Source: Hathewaya histolytica
GTDB taxonomy: Bacteria; Bacillota; Clostridia; Clostridiales; Clostridiaceae
Length of the DNA stretch: 64,000 nucleotides
NCBI RefSeq assembly: GCF_901482605.1
Contig: NZ_LR590481.1
Span: 1,922,001 to 1,986,000 of the forward strand
Reading direction: 5' to 3'
Within the stretch, counting starts at the first letter, position 1; each line of letters begins with the position of its first letter. Positions 27,582 to 36,752 of the stretch are shown one piece after another. Under the pieces are notes generated by a model. It was given only the letters and a program-made list of their open reading frames with translations, was not told the origin of the DNA and did no database searches. A program made the position numbers and the translations under genes.

Positions 27582-30161
27582 ATGAGTCAAAACAAAAAAA
27601 TGACGAATAAAAAAACAAAAAATAAAAATAAAAAAAAGAAATTTAAGGTAGTCATGCTTACTTTATTATTTATGTTTCTAACAACTATTGTAGTTGGAAG
27701 TGCTGTTTTTCTTGGTATGATTAAAACTGCACCTGAAATTAATGTAAGTATGATAACTTCACTTAACGAACCAACAAAGTTTTATGATAATAAAGGAAAG
27801 GTTATAGATGAATATTTAACTACGGAAAGACGAGATCCTGTAGAATTTAAAGAGATTCCTAAAAATCTCTCTGATGCCTTTGTTTCTATTGAAGATGAAA
27901 GGTTCTATAAGCACCATGGCCTTGATTACAAACGTCTGGCTGGGGCAACTCTTTCTAACTTTAAAAACCTTTTAAAAGGCAAACGAAATTTCCAAGGTGG
28001 CTCAACAATAACTCAACAACTTATAAAACAAAGATATTTCCTAGAACAATCTTTAAGTAATAGATTAAGTATAGAAAGAAAAATTCAGGAAATGTATTTA
28101 TCAACACAACTTGAAAAAAAAGTTTCAAAAGAAAAAATCTTAGAGACATACATGAATACAATACCACTAGGCGGTTCTGCCTATGGTGTTAAGTCTGCTG
28201 CAAGACAATATTTTAATAAGGATCTAAAAGATTTAACTTTAACAGAATGTGCTTTCATTGCTAGTTGTGCACAAAGCCCATCAGTATCTTATGGTGCTGC
28301 TAAGTATTCTTTTGATAAAAATCAAATACATGAATCTCCAAGAACTCAAGCTGTGTTAAAAAAGATGCTTGAAGGTAACTATATTTCAAATGATGAATAT
28401 GAAAAGGCTCTTAAACCTCAGTTAAAATATGCTCTTAATAATAAAACAAAAAATAAAATGAATTATGAATGGTTTTCAAGACCTGTAATAGATGAAGTTA
28501 TCAAAGATTTAAAATCAAAATATAACTATTCTGATAATGAAGTTAATTCACTTTTAGCGTATGGTGGTTTGAAAATTTATACAACTATGGATACAGAACT
28601 TCAAAAGAAATCTAAGGAAATACTAGATGATAGCTCAAGTAATGAGAAGACACGTTCTTGGCAATACATATTCCCTAGAAAAGGAAACTTAGAACCAGTT
28701 CAGCCAAACTTACAAGCTTCTGCAACTATAATAGATTATCGTACTGGTGAGGTTAAAGCTATAATAGGTGGTAGAGGTGAACAAGGTCCCCTATCTTACA
28801 ATAGAGCGGCCTCTTCTAAGTTCTTAAGAGCTCCAGGTTCTGCAATTAAACCACTTACTGTATTTGCTCCAGCTATAGATTCCAAAATAGCCACTGCTGG
28901 AACAGTATTTGAGGATTCTCCTCTATCTAACGATTTAGCAAATTTATATGGTGCTAAGGGTAAACCTTATCAACCTAAAAATGCTAGTAGAACCTTCGCA
29001 GGATATATGCCTTTAAGAGAGGCTATTAGGGTTTCCTCTAACCTTGTATCTGTTAAGTTGACACATGAAGTAAGTTTAAAGACTTCTGCGCTATATGGTG
29101 AAAAATTTGGTCTACAATTAGATGATCAAGATAAAAAAAGTATAGCTGCCCTTGCACTAGGTCAGTTAGATAGTGGTCAATATAATGGTACAAACCCACT
29201 TACTTTATCTGCTGCCTATGGCGTATTTGGAAATAACGGAAATATAGTTAGACCAAGAGTATATACAAAAGTTTTAGATAGAACAGGAAAAAATATATTA
29301 GAAACCAAAACACAGAGTAATAAAGTACTTTCTCCAGAAGCTGCCTACATTATGTATGATATGCTTAAAGAACCGGTTTCCCCTGGTGGAACTGGTCGTA
29401 ATGCTAATTTTGAAGGTATGAGTGTAAGAGGTAAAACTGGTACATCCTCAAACGGTAAGGACCTTTGGTTCTCTGGTCTAACTCCATATTATTCAGCTAC
29501 TGTATGGGTTGGAAATGATGATAATTCAGATATACAGGGTGGAATATATAGTTCAACTGTGGGAAAACTTTGGAGTAGAATTATGCAAGAAGCTCATAAG
29601 AATTTACAAGATAAAGATATACCTAGACCAAGTAATATAGTAGAATCAAAAGTCTCTATGGATTCTGGTACCCTTCCATCAGAACTCTCATATAAAGATC
29701 CTAGAGGTTCGAGAGTATATACAGAACTATTTATAAAAGGAACTGAACCTACTACCTATGATAATGTACATGTTAGTGCAAGTGTAGTTGATAAGGGTAA
29801 TAGAAAATATGTATTAGCTAGTTCAAGTAGTAATCCTAGAACTGTACAACAGAGAGTATTTATAAAGAGAGATTATACTCCATCTGCCTACTTAAAGGAT
29901 CAACCTTATGTGTTACCAAAAGCATATGACGATTCTAAATTTCAAATTACTAATATAGATACCAGTAATAAAGATAAGGAGAAAAATAAAGAAAAGGAGA
30001 AGGAAAAAGATAATCCAAATCAAGGAAATCCCACTCCTGATACTACACAAAATCAAACTCCACCATCAACACCTGTAAATCCTAATTCATCTTTACCTGG
30101 TTCTGAAGGACAAAAAAAGGAAAAAGATAAATTAAAGGATAAGCTAAAAAAAGCTAATTAA
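27582..30161 (+). CDS. ponA: Class A penicillin-binding protein (PBP1A-type)
   Basis: 859 residues from the ATG at 27582, eight bases after AAGGAGG; a TTG seven codons earlier precedes the ribosome site and is rejected. There is a short lysine-rich cytoplasmic tail and one helix (~22-45). The GT51 glycosyltransferase has the catalytic Glu104 in EDERFYKHHGLD. The transpeptidase has Ser420-AIK (SxxK), an SSN motif and Lys618-T-G. The tail after ~780 is low-complexity Lys/Glu and Pro/Thr/Asn. It polymerises and crosslinks peptidoglycan. It converges on spoVAE. Confidence 0.96.
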   Translation: MSQNKKMTNKKTKNKNKKKKFKVVMLTLLFMFLTTIVVGSAVFLGMIKTAPEINVSMITSLNEPTKFYDNKGKVIDEYLTTERRDPVEFKEIPKNLSDAFVSIEDERFYKHHGLDYKRLAGATLSNFKNLLKGKRNFQGGSTITQQLIKQRYFLEQSLSNRLSIERKIQEMYLSTQLEKKVSKEKILETYMNTIPLGGSAYGVKSAARQYFNKDLKDLTLTECAFIASCAQSPSVSYGAAKYSFDKNQIHESPRTQAVLKKMLEGNYISNDEYEKALKPQLKYALNNKTKNKMNYEWFSRPVIDEVIKDLKSKYNYSDNEVNSLLAYGGLKIYTTMDTELQKKSKEILDDSSSNEKTRSWQYIFPRKGNLEPVQPNLQASATIIDYRTGEVKAIIGGRGEQGPLSYNRAASSKFLRAPGSAIKPLTVFAPAIDSKIATAGTVFEDSPLSNDLANLYGAKGKPYQPKNASRTFAGYMPLREAIRVSSNLVSVKLTHEVSLKTSALYGEKFGLQLDDQDKKSIAALALGQLDSGQYNGTNPLTLSAAYGVFGNNGNIVRPRVYTKVLDRTGKNILETKTQSNKVLSPEAAYIMYDMLKEPVSPGGTGRNANFEGMSVRGKTGTSSNGKDLWFSGLTPYYSATVWVGNDDNSDIQGGIYSSTVGKLWSRIMQEAHKNLQDKDIPRPSNIVESKVSMDSGTLPSELSYKDPRGSRVYTELFIKGTEPTTYDNVHVSASVVDKGNRKYVLASSSSNPRTVQQRVFIKRDYTPSAYLKDQPYVLPKAYDDSKFQITNIDTSNKDKEKNKEKEKEKDNPNQGNPTPDTTQNQTPPSTPVNPNSSLPGSEGQKKEKDKLKDKLKKAN

Positions 30162-30178
30162 AAAACAAAATAATAAAT

Positions 30179-30220
30179 AAAATTAAAATAGGATAGCAAA
30201 TGCTATCCTATTTTAATTTT
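30179..30220. terminator. Bidirectional terminator between the PBP gene and spoVAE
   Basis: A perfect 20-bp stem (30179-30198 with 30201-30220) whose core is ATAGGATAGCA, with an AA loop and T-rich flank. It overlaps the last codons of spoVAE. Confidence 0.85.
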
Positions 30221-30569
30221 TAGTTTTAGGTTCAAATATCAAAGCTGCGGTATACCCAAATACGATTGCCGCTGCTATTCCAGCAGCCGTACCTTTTATG
30301 CCACCAGTAAATATCCCTAAGAACCCTATTGCTTCAACTTCTTTAATTACACCTTTAGCTAGTGTATTACCAAAACCGGGTAATGGCACTGTGGCTCCAG
30401 CTCCTCCAATAGCCACAAGTTTATCATATAATCCAAAAGCCCCTAATATTACACCTATTGTTACAAAACTAACTAGTATTCTTGCTGGGGTAAGTTTTGT
30501 TGTATCCATTAATATTTGAGCAATTACACAAATTATTCCACCTACTATAAAGCTCATTAAATAGTTCAT
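30213..30569 (-). CDS. spoVAE: Stage V sporulation protein AE
   Basis: 118 residues with four hydrophobic helices and the conserved loop GAGATVPLPGFGNTLAKGV, typical of SpoVAE (short, AEb-like form). It is part of the spore inner-membrane complex that moves dipicolinic acid. Its ATG overlaps the spoVAD stop (TAATG), so translation is coupled. It is the last gene of the spoIIA-spoVA row. Confidence 0.94.
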   Translation of the reverse strand: MNYLMSFIVGGIICVIAQILMDTTKLTPARILVSFVTIGVILGAFGLYDKLVAIGGAGATVPLPGFGNTLAKGVIKEVEAIGFLGIFTGGIKGTAAGIAAAIVFGYTAALIFEPKTKN

Positions 30570-31588
30570 TATTTTTTACCTCCTATTTCTATAGCAACAG
30601 CATGCGCTATACTAGGAATACTTTCTCCTTGAAGAGAAGATGTTGGGCTCATCAATGCTCCAGTTGACACTAATAGCACTCTTTTTAATTTTCTTGTTAA
30701 CATATTTTTGTATATATATCCTGTGGTAACGACAGCAGAACATCCACATCCGCTACCGCCACACTGAACATCTTGTTTTTCAGCATCAAAAACTTCAATG
30801 CCACAATCCTTATAAACTTTACTTATATCATAATCATATTGACGCAGTAATTGTTCAGTTATATCTTTTCCTAATTTACCTAAATCTCCTGTTATTATAA
30901 GGTCATAATCATTTGGTTTTCTATTTGTATCATCTAAATGCTGCTTTATAGTATCCACTGCAGCTGGTGCCATTGCAGATCCCATATTGTTAGGATCTGT
31001 TTCCCCATAATCTTTTACTTTTCCTAATGTTACATGAGTAACATATGGATAATCTCCATTCTTACCAAGTACCATTGCTCCAGATCCAGTTACGGTCCGT
31101 TGAGCAGTTGGAGACATTTGAGATCCATATTCTAATGGATTTCTAAATTGTCTTTCTGCACTTGAAAAATGTGAAGATGTAGCTGCCACAGTGAACTTAG
31201 CAAATCCCCCATCCATAACCATGGCTGCCATACTCAACGAAAGGGCCATAGTCGAACATGCTCCATATAATCCAATAAAAGGTATATTTATATCCCTTAT
31301 GGCAAAGTTAGATGCCGTTAATTGATTTAAAAGGTCACCTGCAAATAAAAAATCAATATCATCATCTTTTAAGTTAGCTCTTTTAATAGCCTCTTCGATA
31401 GATACATAAAGAAGACTACTTTCTGCTTTCTCAAAAGTATCCTGACCATTTAGATCATCTTCTAATATTGTATCGAAATAATCTTTTAATGGTCCCTGCC
31501 CTTCCATTGGACCTACAATGTTATATGTGGAAACTATTCTTGGTTTATTTTCCATAATTAAGGTCTGTTTTCCCACCTTTTTAGACAC
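30569..31588 (-). CDS. spoVAD: Stage V sporulation protein AD
   Basis: 339 residues from the GTG at 31588, which is spaced eight bases from AAGGCGG; a GTG three codons earlier abuts that site. It has a thiolase-like fold with YGACSTMALSLS where thiolases carry the active cysteine, and CGGSGCGCSA near residue 285. SpoVAD binds dipicolinic acid for uptake into the forespore. The SpoVAC gene lies immediately upstream. Confidence 0.96.
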   Translation of the reverse strand: MSKKVGKQTLIMENKPRIVSTYNIVGPMEGQGPLKDYFDTILEDDLNGQDTFEKAESSLLYVSIEEAIKRANLKDDDIDFLFAGDLLNQLTASNFAIRDINIPFIGLYGACSTMALSLSMAAMVMDGGFAKFTVAATSSHFSSAERQFRNPLEYGSQMSPTAQRTVTGSGAMVLGKNGDYPYVTHVTLGKVKDYGETDPNNMGSAMAPAAVDTIKQHLDDTNRKPNDYDLIITGDLGKLGKDITEQLLRQYDYDISKVYKDCGIEVFDAEKQDVQCGGSGCGCSAVVTTGYIYKNMLTRKLKRVLLVSTGALMSPTSSLQGESIPSIAHAVAIEIGGKK

Positions 31589-31624
31589 TTCTACCACCGC
31601 CTTATATATTTTTATAAACTTACT

Positions 31625-32110
31625 TTATATAACAAAAAAGTAATATATAATTCCTACAATTACAGATGAAGTTATACCATAGACTAATACAGGGCCTGCA
31701 ATAGTAAACATTTTAGCCGCAACCCCAAATACAAATCCCTCTTTTTTAAATTCCATGGCTGGAGATACTATAGAGTTAGAAAATCCAGTTATAGGTACTA
31801 CACTACCAGCTCCTGCATATTCTGCAACTTTATCATATATCCCTATACCAGTTAAAAATGCACCCAGAAAAATCATAGTTATTGAAACTAAAGCTGCAGA
31901 AGCTTGCTTATCAAATCCAAACCTTAAATATATGGTATTAATAAACTCACCTATTGTACAAATTAATCCTCCCACCCAGAATGCCCTAATACAGTGTATA
32001 AAAATGGGGGGATTGGGTTTCTTTTCTTCTTTTATTTTTTGAAATTCCTCTCTTAAACTTTTATCTTTTAATTCCTCTTTCTTCTTATTACTTTTATTTT
32101 GATTTTTCAC
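31625..32110 (-). CDS. spoVAC: Stage V sporulation protein AC
   Basis: 161 residues: a charged N-terminal tail (to ~35) and four helices, with GAGSVVPITGFSNSIVSPAMEF as in SpoVAC (the membrane channel component for dipicolinate). It begins with GTG at 32110, preceded by AGGATATAGG. The gene is 169 bases from sigF, with a strong palindromic terminator between, so it may have its own forespore promoter. Confidence 0.94.
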   Translation of the reverse strand: MKNQNKSNKKKEELKDKSLREEFQKIKEEKKPNPPIFIHCIRAFWVGGLICTIGEFINTIYLRFGFDKQASAALVSITMIFLGAFLTGIGIYDKVAEYAGAGSVVPITGFSNSIVSPAMEFKKEGFVFGVAAKMFTIAGPVLVYGITSSVIVGIIYYFFVI

Positions 32111-32203
32111 CCTATATCCTGAATAATTTCAGGATTTTCACCTACCTTTCACTCTACTATAAATTTAATAATAGTTTTTGCAAAAAATTTTTTTTTAACC
32201 AAA

Positions 32204-32249
32204 AATTAAGCATCTTATATTTAAATATTTAAATATAAGATGCTTAATT
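32204..32249. terminator. 46-bp perfect palindrome/terminator after sigF
   Basis: 23-base arms (32204-32226 and 32227-32249), core GCATCTTATATTTAAAT, no mismatches. On the minus strand it is followed by TTTTTGG and further T-runs. It ends or attenuates the spoIIA transcript before spoVAC. Confidence 0.8.
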
Positions 32250-32278
32250 AAAGTTTTTTATATTTATTAAATTTTATT

Positions 32279-33031
32279 CTAGCCACTTAATTTTTCTCTC
32301 ATTTGTTTTAATACTTTTTTCTCAATTCTAGAAACTTGTACCTGACTTATACCCAAAACCTTAGCAACTTGCACTTGAGTTTTATCTTTAAAATACCTTA
32401 AAACTATTACTTGTCTAGCCTTAAAATCTAAGGTTCGTAGTAATTCTTTTAAAGCTATTTTATCAACTATACTTTCACTTTCTTCATAATTATTACTTAT
32501 TTTATCTATTAAAAGTACTGGTGCACCATCATCTTGATGTATAGTATCATATAAATATTGTGGACCAGAAATAGCCTCTAGGGCAAAAACTATATCCTCT
32601 TTATCCATATTAGAATACTTAGCCAATTCTTCTATACTAGGTTCTCTTCCTAATTTATTAGTTAAATTCTCCCTATCATAATGTAATTGTTTTGCAGTGC
32701 TCTTTACACTTCTACTTACTTTTATAATACCATCATCCCGTAGAAATCGCTTTATTTCTCCCATTATCATTGGAACAGCATAAGTAGAAAATTTAACATT
32801 AAACTTAGAATCAAAATTATTGACAGCTTTCACAAGTCCTATACACCCTATTTGAAATAAATCTTCGTATTCATATCCTCTATTTAAAAATTTCTTACAT
32901 ATAGAAGCCACTAATGGAAAATTCAGTTCACTTATTTGGTTTAAAGCTGTTTTATCTCCTGTTTTAGCTCTGTTAATAAGTTCTATATTATCGTCATAAT
33001 TAAGATTATTTAAGTTTTCATTGTTATTCAT
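32279..33031 (-). CDS. sigF: RNA polymerase sporulation sigma factor SigF
   Basis: 250 residues from the ATG at 33031 (AGGTGG five bases upstream). Region 2 contains EDLFQIGCIGLVKAVNNFD and FSTYAVPMIMGEIKRFLRDDG, and region 4 the TQVQVAKVLGISQVQVSRIEKKVLK helix-turn-helix (C-terminal). It directs early forespore transcription and is held by SpoIIAB. It follows spoIIAB directly. Confidence 0.98.
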   Translation of the reverse strand: MNNNENLNNLNYDDNIELINRAKTGDKTALNQISELNFPLVASICKKFLNRGYEYEDLFQIGCIGLVKAVNNFDSKFNVKFSTYAVPMIMGEIKRFLRDDGIIKVSRSVKSTAKQLHYDRENLTNKLGREPSIEELAKYSNMDKEDIVFALEAISGPQYLYDTIHQDDGAPVLLIDKISNNYEESESIVDKIALKELLRTLDFKARQVIVLRYFKDKTQVQVAKVLGISQVQVSRIEKKVLKQMREKLSG

Positions 33032-33040
33032 TACACCCAC

Positions 33041-33469
33041 CTAGCTTACTGATTTAAATATTTTTTTTAGAACAACCTTAGTACCTTCACCCTTAGTAGA
33101 TATAACTTCCATACTGTCCATAAATGTTTCCATTACTGTAAATCCCATGCCTGAACGTTCTAAATCTGGTCTCGAAGTATATAAAGGTTGTACTGCAAGA
33201 TCTATGTCATCAATTCCCTTACCTTTATCTGATATAAATATTGTAAGTTCATTTTTTTCAATATAAGATTCAATGGTAATTAAACCTTCTGTATCACCAT
33301 AACCATGTATAATAGAGTTTGTTACTGCTTCTGATACAGCTGTTTTTACATCAGATAATTCTTCAATGGTAGGGTCTAGCTGAGATACAAAAGCTGCAAC
33401 AGTAACCCTTGCAAAACTTTCATTATGTGATTTACTCAAGAATTCTAACTTCATCATATTCTTATACAT
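33041..33469 (-). CDS. spoIIAB: Anti-sigma F factor and kinase SpoIIAB
   Basis: 142 residues. The GHKL kinase motifs are clear: N-box [14 protein letters not shown], then SDKGKGI and [14 protein letters not shown]. It binds sigma-F and phosphorylates SpoIIAA. The start [10 protein letters not shown] aligns in length with Bacillus SpoIIAB. The 13-base spacing to spoIIAA and immediate junction with sigF fit the classic tricistronic operon. Confidence 0.98.
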   Translation of the reverse strand: MYKNMMKLEFLSKSHNESFARVTVAAFVSQLDPTIEELSDVKTAVSEAVTNSIIHGYGDTEGLITIESYIEKNELTIFISDKGKGIDDIDLAVQPLYTSRPDLERSGMGFTVMETFMDSMEVISTKGEGTKVVLKKIFKSVS

Positions 33470-33482
33470 CTTTCTCCCCCCA

Positions 33483-33818
33483 TTACATATGCTTTAATGC
33501 ATCTTCAAGTGTTCCATAATTTTTGATTATTTTATACATGCCTGATAGTTCAAACACCTTGTTTACAGGATTATTTACTCTAATTACGGCAATATCACCG
33601 TTTTTCATATTTAGTTTTTTATATCTTCCAATTACAACACCTATACCTGAACTATCCATGAATGTTATACCATTAAAATCCATTATAAGTTTAGCAATAC
33701 TGTCTCTATCTAATCTATCATCAATCTTGTTCCTAACTTCTTCTGCACTGTGATGATCCAATTCCCCACGCATATGTACCACTAATTTATCTTCTAAATT
33801 CTCGAACTCTAAATACAT
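33483..33818 (-). CDS. spoIIAA: Anti-anti-sigma factor SpoIIAA
   Basis: 111 residues from the ATG at 33818 (AAGGAGG six bases upstream; an ATG nine codons earlier lacks a ribosome site). A STAS domain with the phosphorylatable serine in [15 protein letters not shown] (~residues 52-66). It releases sigma-F from SpoIIAB when unphosphorylated. It is the first gene of the operon, 92 bases after the DNA methyltransferase stop. Confidence 0.97.
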   Translation of the reverse strand: MYLEFENLEDKLVVHMRGELDHHSAEEVRNKIDDRLDRDSIAKLIMDFNGITFMDSSGIGVVIGRYKKLNMKNGDIAVIRVNNPVNKVFELSGMYKIIKNYGTLEDALKHM

Positions 33819-33849
33819 ATTTATCCTCCTTAAGAAATACTTCATTACA

Positions 33850-33855
33850 ATTATA
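33850..33855 (-). promoter_or_regulatory. Possible -10 box for the spoIIA operon
   Basis: TATAAT on the minus strand, ~32 bases before the spoIIAA ATG. The -35 site is poor (GTGGCA). A sigma-H-type promoter with Spo0A boxes would be expected from Bacillus, but I could not identify one with confidence. Confidence 0.3.
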
Positions 33856-33910
33856 ACACTTTATTCCAATTAATGCCACACTTTTATTTACTAAATTTGT
33901 TAACATATAT

Positions 33911-35653
33911 TTATTTTATCCAAGTACTTATAATTTTTTCTTCTTCTAGTGTTATATCATAATATTTAATAAGTTCTTCATAGCTATAACTATGTATCTC
34001 TTTCTTAGGAATTAAAAGCTTCATCACAGTATTGGGGTAATATTCATAGAGTTCGCCCCCTAATTTCTTAGCAAAACTTTTAAAATAAAATTCATATATA
34101 GGTGAATTTAATAGGTTTACTAAAAAACTATATGAATACTCATCGTCATTAATTAATCTTAATGCATAAACATCTGCGCTAAAAAAGCTACCTTCATCTA
34201 TGGAAAATCTGTTATTCTTAGACTTATAAGGAAACACTATCTTTTTCTCTTGAAAAACCTCCTTATTTCTTCCCCATTGAAGTTCATACCATTTCCTATA
34301 TCCTTTCAAACATTCTCTTCTTCTTTCTAGTATATTTTTATACTTACCTATATGTCTTATAGTGTTTAAGTATGTCTCTTCACTAATTATGTTATTGCTA
34401 TATATCAAATATTTATTTGGTAAATTGATAAACCCTTTATTTATATCGCTACTTTTAATCCAAGGCTTTATAATATCCCTTTCTAAATTATTCTTATTAA
34501 TATAATCCTCATCTACTACAAATGCTTTATCACAACCTGTTATTATTCCTTGATAACTCTTTGCTATACCTTCTAAAACTTCAGTTCCCTTACTTATGAT
34601 TTTATCCAAAATCTTTTGTTCATCATATGATACTATGGTCCAAGGAGATAGATTTAATTTTTTTTGTTCAATAAAGAATTTCTTACAATACTTTTCCTCT
34701 TCTCTTAAAATATTAAGTATATCCTCTTTATTAACTTCTTTTGCCTTTATAACTTGTATTTTCCCTTGTTCACTTCTTTTATTTAAAAATATAATTGCTG
34801 GGTCTACTCCTACATTTTTGAAAGGTCTCATACCATAATAATCTACTATTTTATATAAATTACTATTATCTTTTAAATATTTTCTAAATCCCTCTGCACT
34901 GGCAGCTTCTATAAAATACCTAGAAATAATAACTCCTAATTTACCATCTTCTTTTAAGTTTTCTATTTCTTCTTTTATAAAACAATAACTTAAATCTGCC
35001 TTACTATTATATATATCACTAAACTTCTCTTTTACCTTCTGAAAATAGTCTCTTCCTACATTTTTATGCCCTACATAAGGAGGATTTCCAATGAATACAT
35101 CATATTTTCTCTCTTTTATCTCTATTAAAAAATCTTTTTCCATAAAGTTAGTACTGATTATTCCACTATTTAAAAATAATTCTATAATTAATATTTTTAA
35201 TGCTATGGTATCCACATCATATCCATATATATTATTTTTTAATATATGTACTCGTACATTACTATCATTTAAATTTAAATTATGCTTCTTATTTATATAC
35301 TCTAAATTATTTATATATATATTGTACAAGTACTTAAAAGTAGGTATTAATATATTTCCAGTACCACAGCTTGGATCACATATCTTTAAAAAAGGATTTT
35401 CTATAACTGACTTTTCTTTTATAGTATTTTTAATAATATATATAGCTATATATTCAGGAGTATATACTACCCCCTTATTCTTCTTTTCTTGCAAAATTTC
35501 ATTGTACATTTCACCTAAATTTTTATATCTACCTTTTAAAATCCCTTTATATGTCCTATTGAAAGTAGAAAAGTTGTTCTTTCCTTCTATTAATATTGAT
35601 GAATAAAAATCATTTATTACTTTTTTAAAATCATCATATGTAGTATCATTCAT
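33911..35653 (-). CDS. Solitary N6-adenine DNA methyltransferase, CamA-like
   Basis: 580 residues. An N-terminal helical region ends in KNKGVVYTPEYIA, followed by SAM motif I CDPSCGTGN (~92-100), catalytic motif IV NPPYVGHK (190-197) and a C-terminal TaqI-like target-recognition domain with SYQGIITGCDKAF and RKWYELQWGR. From memory these last two segments, the GHK after NPPY and the total length resemble C. difficile CamA, the orphan CAAAAA methyltransferase that affects sporulation. No restriction gene is adjacent. It lies just upstream of spoIIA on the same strand, with an extended -10 (TGA TATAAT) at 35692-35700. The adenine-methyltransferase call is firm; the CamA relation is inferred. 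Confidence 0.85.
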   Translation of the reverse strand: MNDTTYDDFKKVINDFYSSILIEGKNNFSTFNRTYKGILKGRYKNLGEMYNEILQEKKNKGVVYTPEYIAIYIIKNTIKEKSVIENPFLKICDPSCGTGNILIPTFKYLYNIYINNLEYINKKHNLNLNDSNVRVHILKNNIYGYDVDTIALKILIIELFLNSGIISTNFMEKDFLIEIKERKYDVFIGNPPYVGHKNVGRDYFQKVKEKFSDIYNSKADLSYCFIKEEIENLKEDGKLGVIISRYFIEAASAEGFRKYLKDNSNLYKIVDYYGMRPFKNVGVDPAIIFLNKRSEQGKIQVIKAKEVNKEDILNILREEEKYCKKFFIEQKKLNLSPWTIVSYDEQKILDKIISKGTEVLEGIAKSYQGIITGCDKAFVVDEDYINKNNLERDIIKPWIKSSDINKGFINLPNKYLIYSNNIISEETYLNTIRHIGKYKNILERRRECLKGYRKWYELQWGRNKEVFQEKKIVFPYKSKNNRFSIDEGSFFSADVYALRLINDDEYSYSFLVNLLNSPIYEFYFKSFAKKLGGELYEYYPNTVMKLLIPKKEIHSYSYEELIKYYDITLEEEKIISTWIK

Positions 35654-35691
35654 TACTATTTACCATCCATCATCTTTATTTAAACATAATA

Positions 35692-35700
35692 ATTATATCA
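35692..35700 (-). promoter_or_regulatory. Extended -10 promoter of the methyltransferase gene
   Basis: TGA then TATAAT on the minus strand (35700-35692), about 40 bases before the ATG at 35653; the -35 position is poor. Confidence 0.45.
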
Positions 35701-35723
35701 TAATAACTTAATTACATAATTAT

Positions 35724-35776
35724 ATAAAAATAACTTACTACTTAAATATTTTATATTAAGTGTAAGTTATTTTTAT
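35724..35776 (-). terminator. Terminator after the cyclodeaminase-like gene
   Basis: An imperfect long stem: AAAATAACTTAC...ACTTAA pairs with TTAAGTGTAAGTTATTTT around an A+T loop. On the minus strand it ends in a T-rich tract. Confidence 0.65.
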
Positions 35777-35801
35777 AAATATCATTTGAATTTAAATTCT
35801 A

Positions 35802-36437
35802 CTACATTCTTTCTTCAACTATTTTAATTATTTCAGCTTTCTTAGATAAAGTTGATTGTTCTATTTTAGTACACTTTTGTAAAATCTCTCTTTTAAACTC
35901 TTTATTATTTATTCCATTAAGGTTTATTTTTATGTTGATAATTGAAGTCTCTAGTGCAGCATGTAACATAATTACAGCAGCACCAGCATCAGAAATTACA
36001 CCCTTACTCCCATACTTTGAAGCAGTTAAAATATAGTCATATAAAATTTCACTTTTTTCTAAAGTCTCTAATGGAATTTGTAATGCTTCTTTATATCCTT
36101 GTTCCAGCTTATTTGCTCTCATTTTCTTTTGTTCTTCTGTTTCTTTTGGTAGTTTAAAAATCTCAATAAATCTACTGAAAATTTGAGCATCTTTATTCAT
36201 TAAATCCATAAATTCATCTTTTAATTTTAAACTTTTATCATAATGTTCATCTATAATTTTCTTTTCTTCCATACTTAATTCATTGTAAGCCTTTTTTCCA
36301 ACTGTTAGGCTAAAAACCATACTATTTAATGCACTTCCAAGTGCGGCACATAATCCTGCTACACTTCCACCACCTGGAATCGGTTCACTAGAACTCAATT
36401 GATCTACATATCCTCTTACAGTTTTATTCTCCAGCAC
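35802..36437 (-). CDS. Cyclodeaminase/cyclohydrolase family protein (FchA-like)
   Basis: 211 residues, all helical. It has the signature EPIPGGGSVAGLCAALGSAL (~17-36) and a DAGAAVIMLHAALETSIINIKIN region near the C-terminus, as in methenyl-tetrahydrofolate cyclohydrolase FchA and formimidoyl-THF cyclodeaminase. It probably interconverts one-carbon folates, but no folate or histidine-degradation genes are adjacent. It stands as a single transcription unit between two terminators. Confidence 0.88.
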   Translation of the reverse strand: MLENKTVRGYVDQLSSSEPIPGGGSVAGLCAALGSALNSMVFSLTVGKKAYNELSMEEKKIIDEHYDKSLKLKDEFMDLMNKDAQIFSRFIEIFKLPKETEEQKKMRANKLEQGYKEALQIPLETLEKSEILYDYILTASKYGSKGVISDAGAAVIMLHAALETSIINIKINLNGINNKEFKREILQKCTKIEQSTLSKKAEIIKIVEERM

Positions 36438-36577
36438 ATTTAACGCCCCCTTTTCTTTTCATTTTATTTATATATAATATAACATATGGAAGAATTTTTT
36501 TATATTAAAATTTGTATGATTAGTACGCTAATTTTAGTATTATAGATATAATATATGAATATAGTTTTTATTATATG

Positions 36578-36617
36578 AAAATGCATATAATAACCTCTTA
36601 TATGAGATATTATATGC
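36578..36617 (-). terminator. Terminator at the end of the polysaccharide locus
   Basis: AAATGCATATAATA and TATTATATGCATTT form a 14-bp stem around a loop that itself can pair (CTCTTATATGAG); on the minus strand TTTTC follows. The rest of the 315-base gap 36438-36752 is A+T-rich with no gene or clear promoter. Confidence 0.7.
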
Positions 36618-36752
36618 ATTTTTTATGTTTATATAGGTTTATAATTTAATATACTAATTATATAATTGTAACTACTATAGTACTTATAAAAAGACTAAGT
36701 TGTATTTTTTACTTTCATTATCTACATACAACATCTGTTTACAAACATATTA

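Noticed and set aside
33911-35653. Restriction-modification system
   Set aside because: The protein has methyltransferase and recognition domains but no visible nuclease motif, and flanking genes are spoIIA and a folate-type enzyme.
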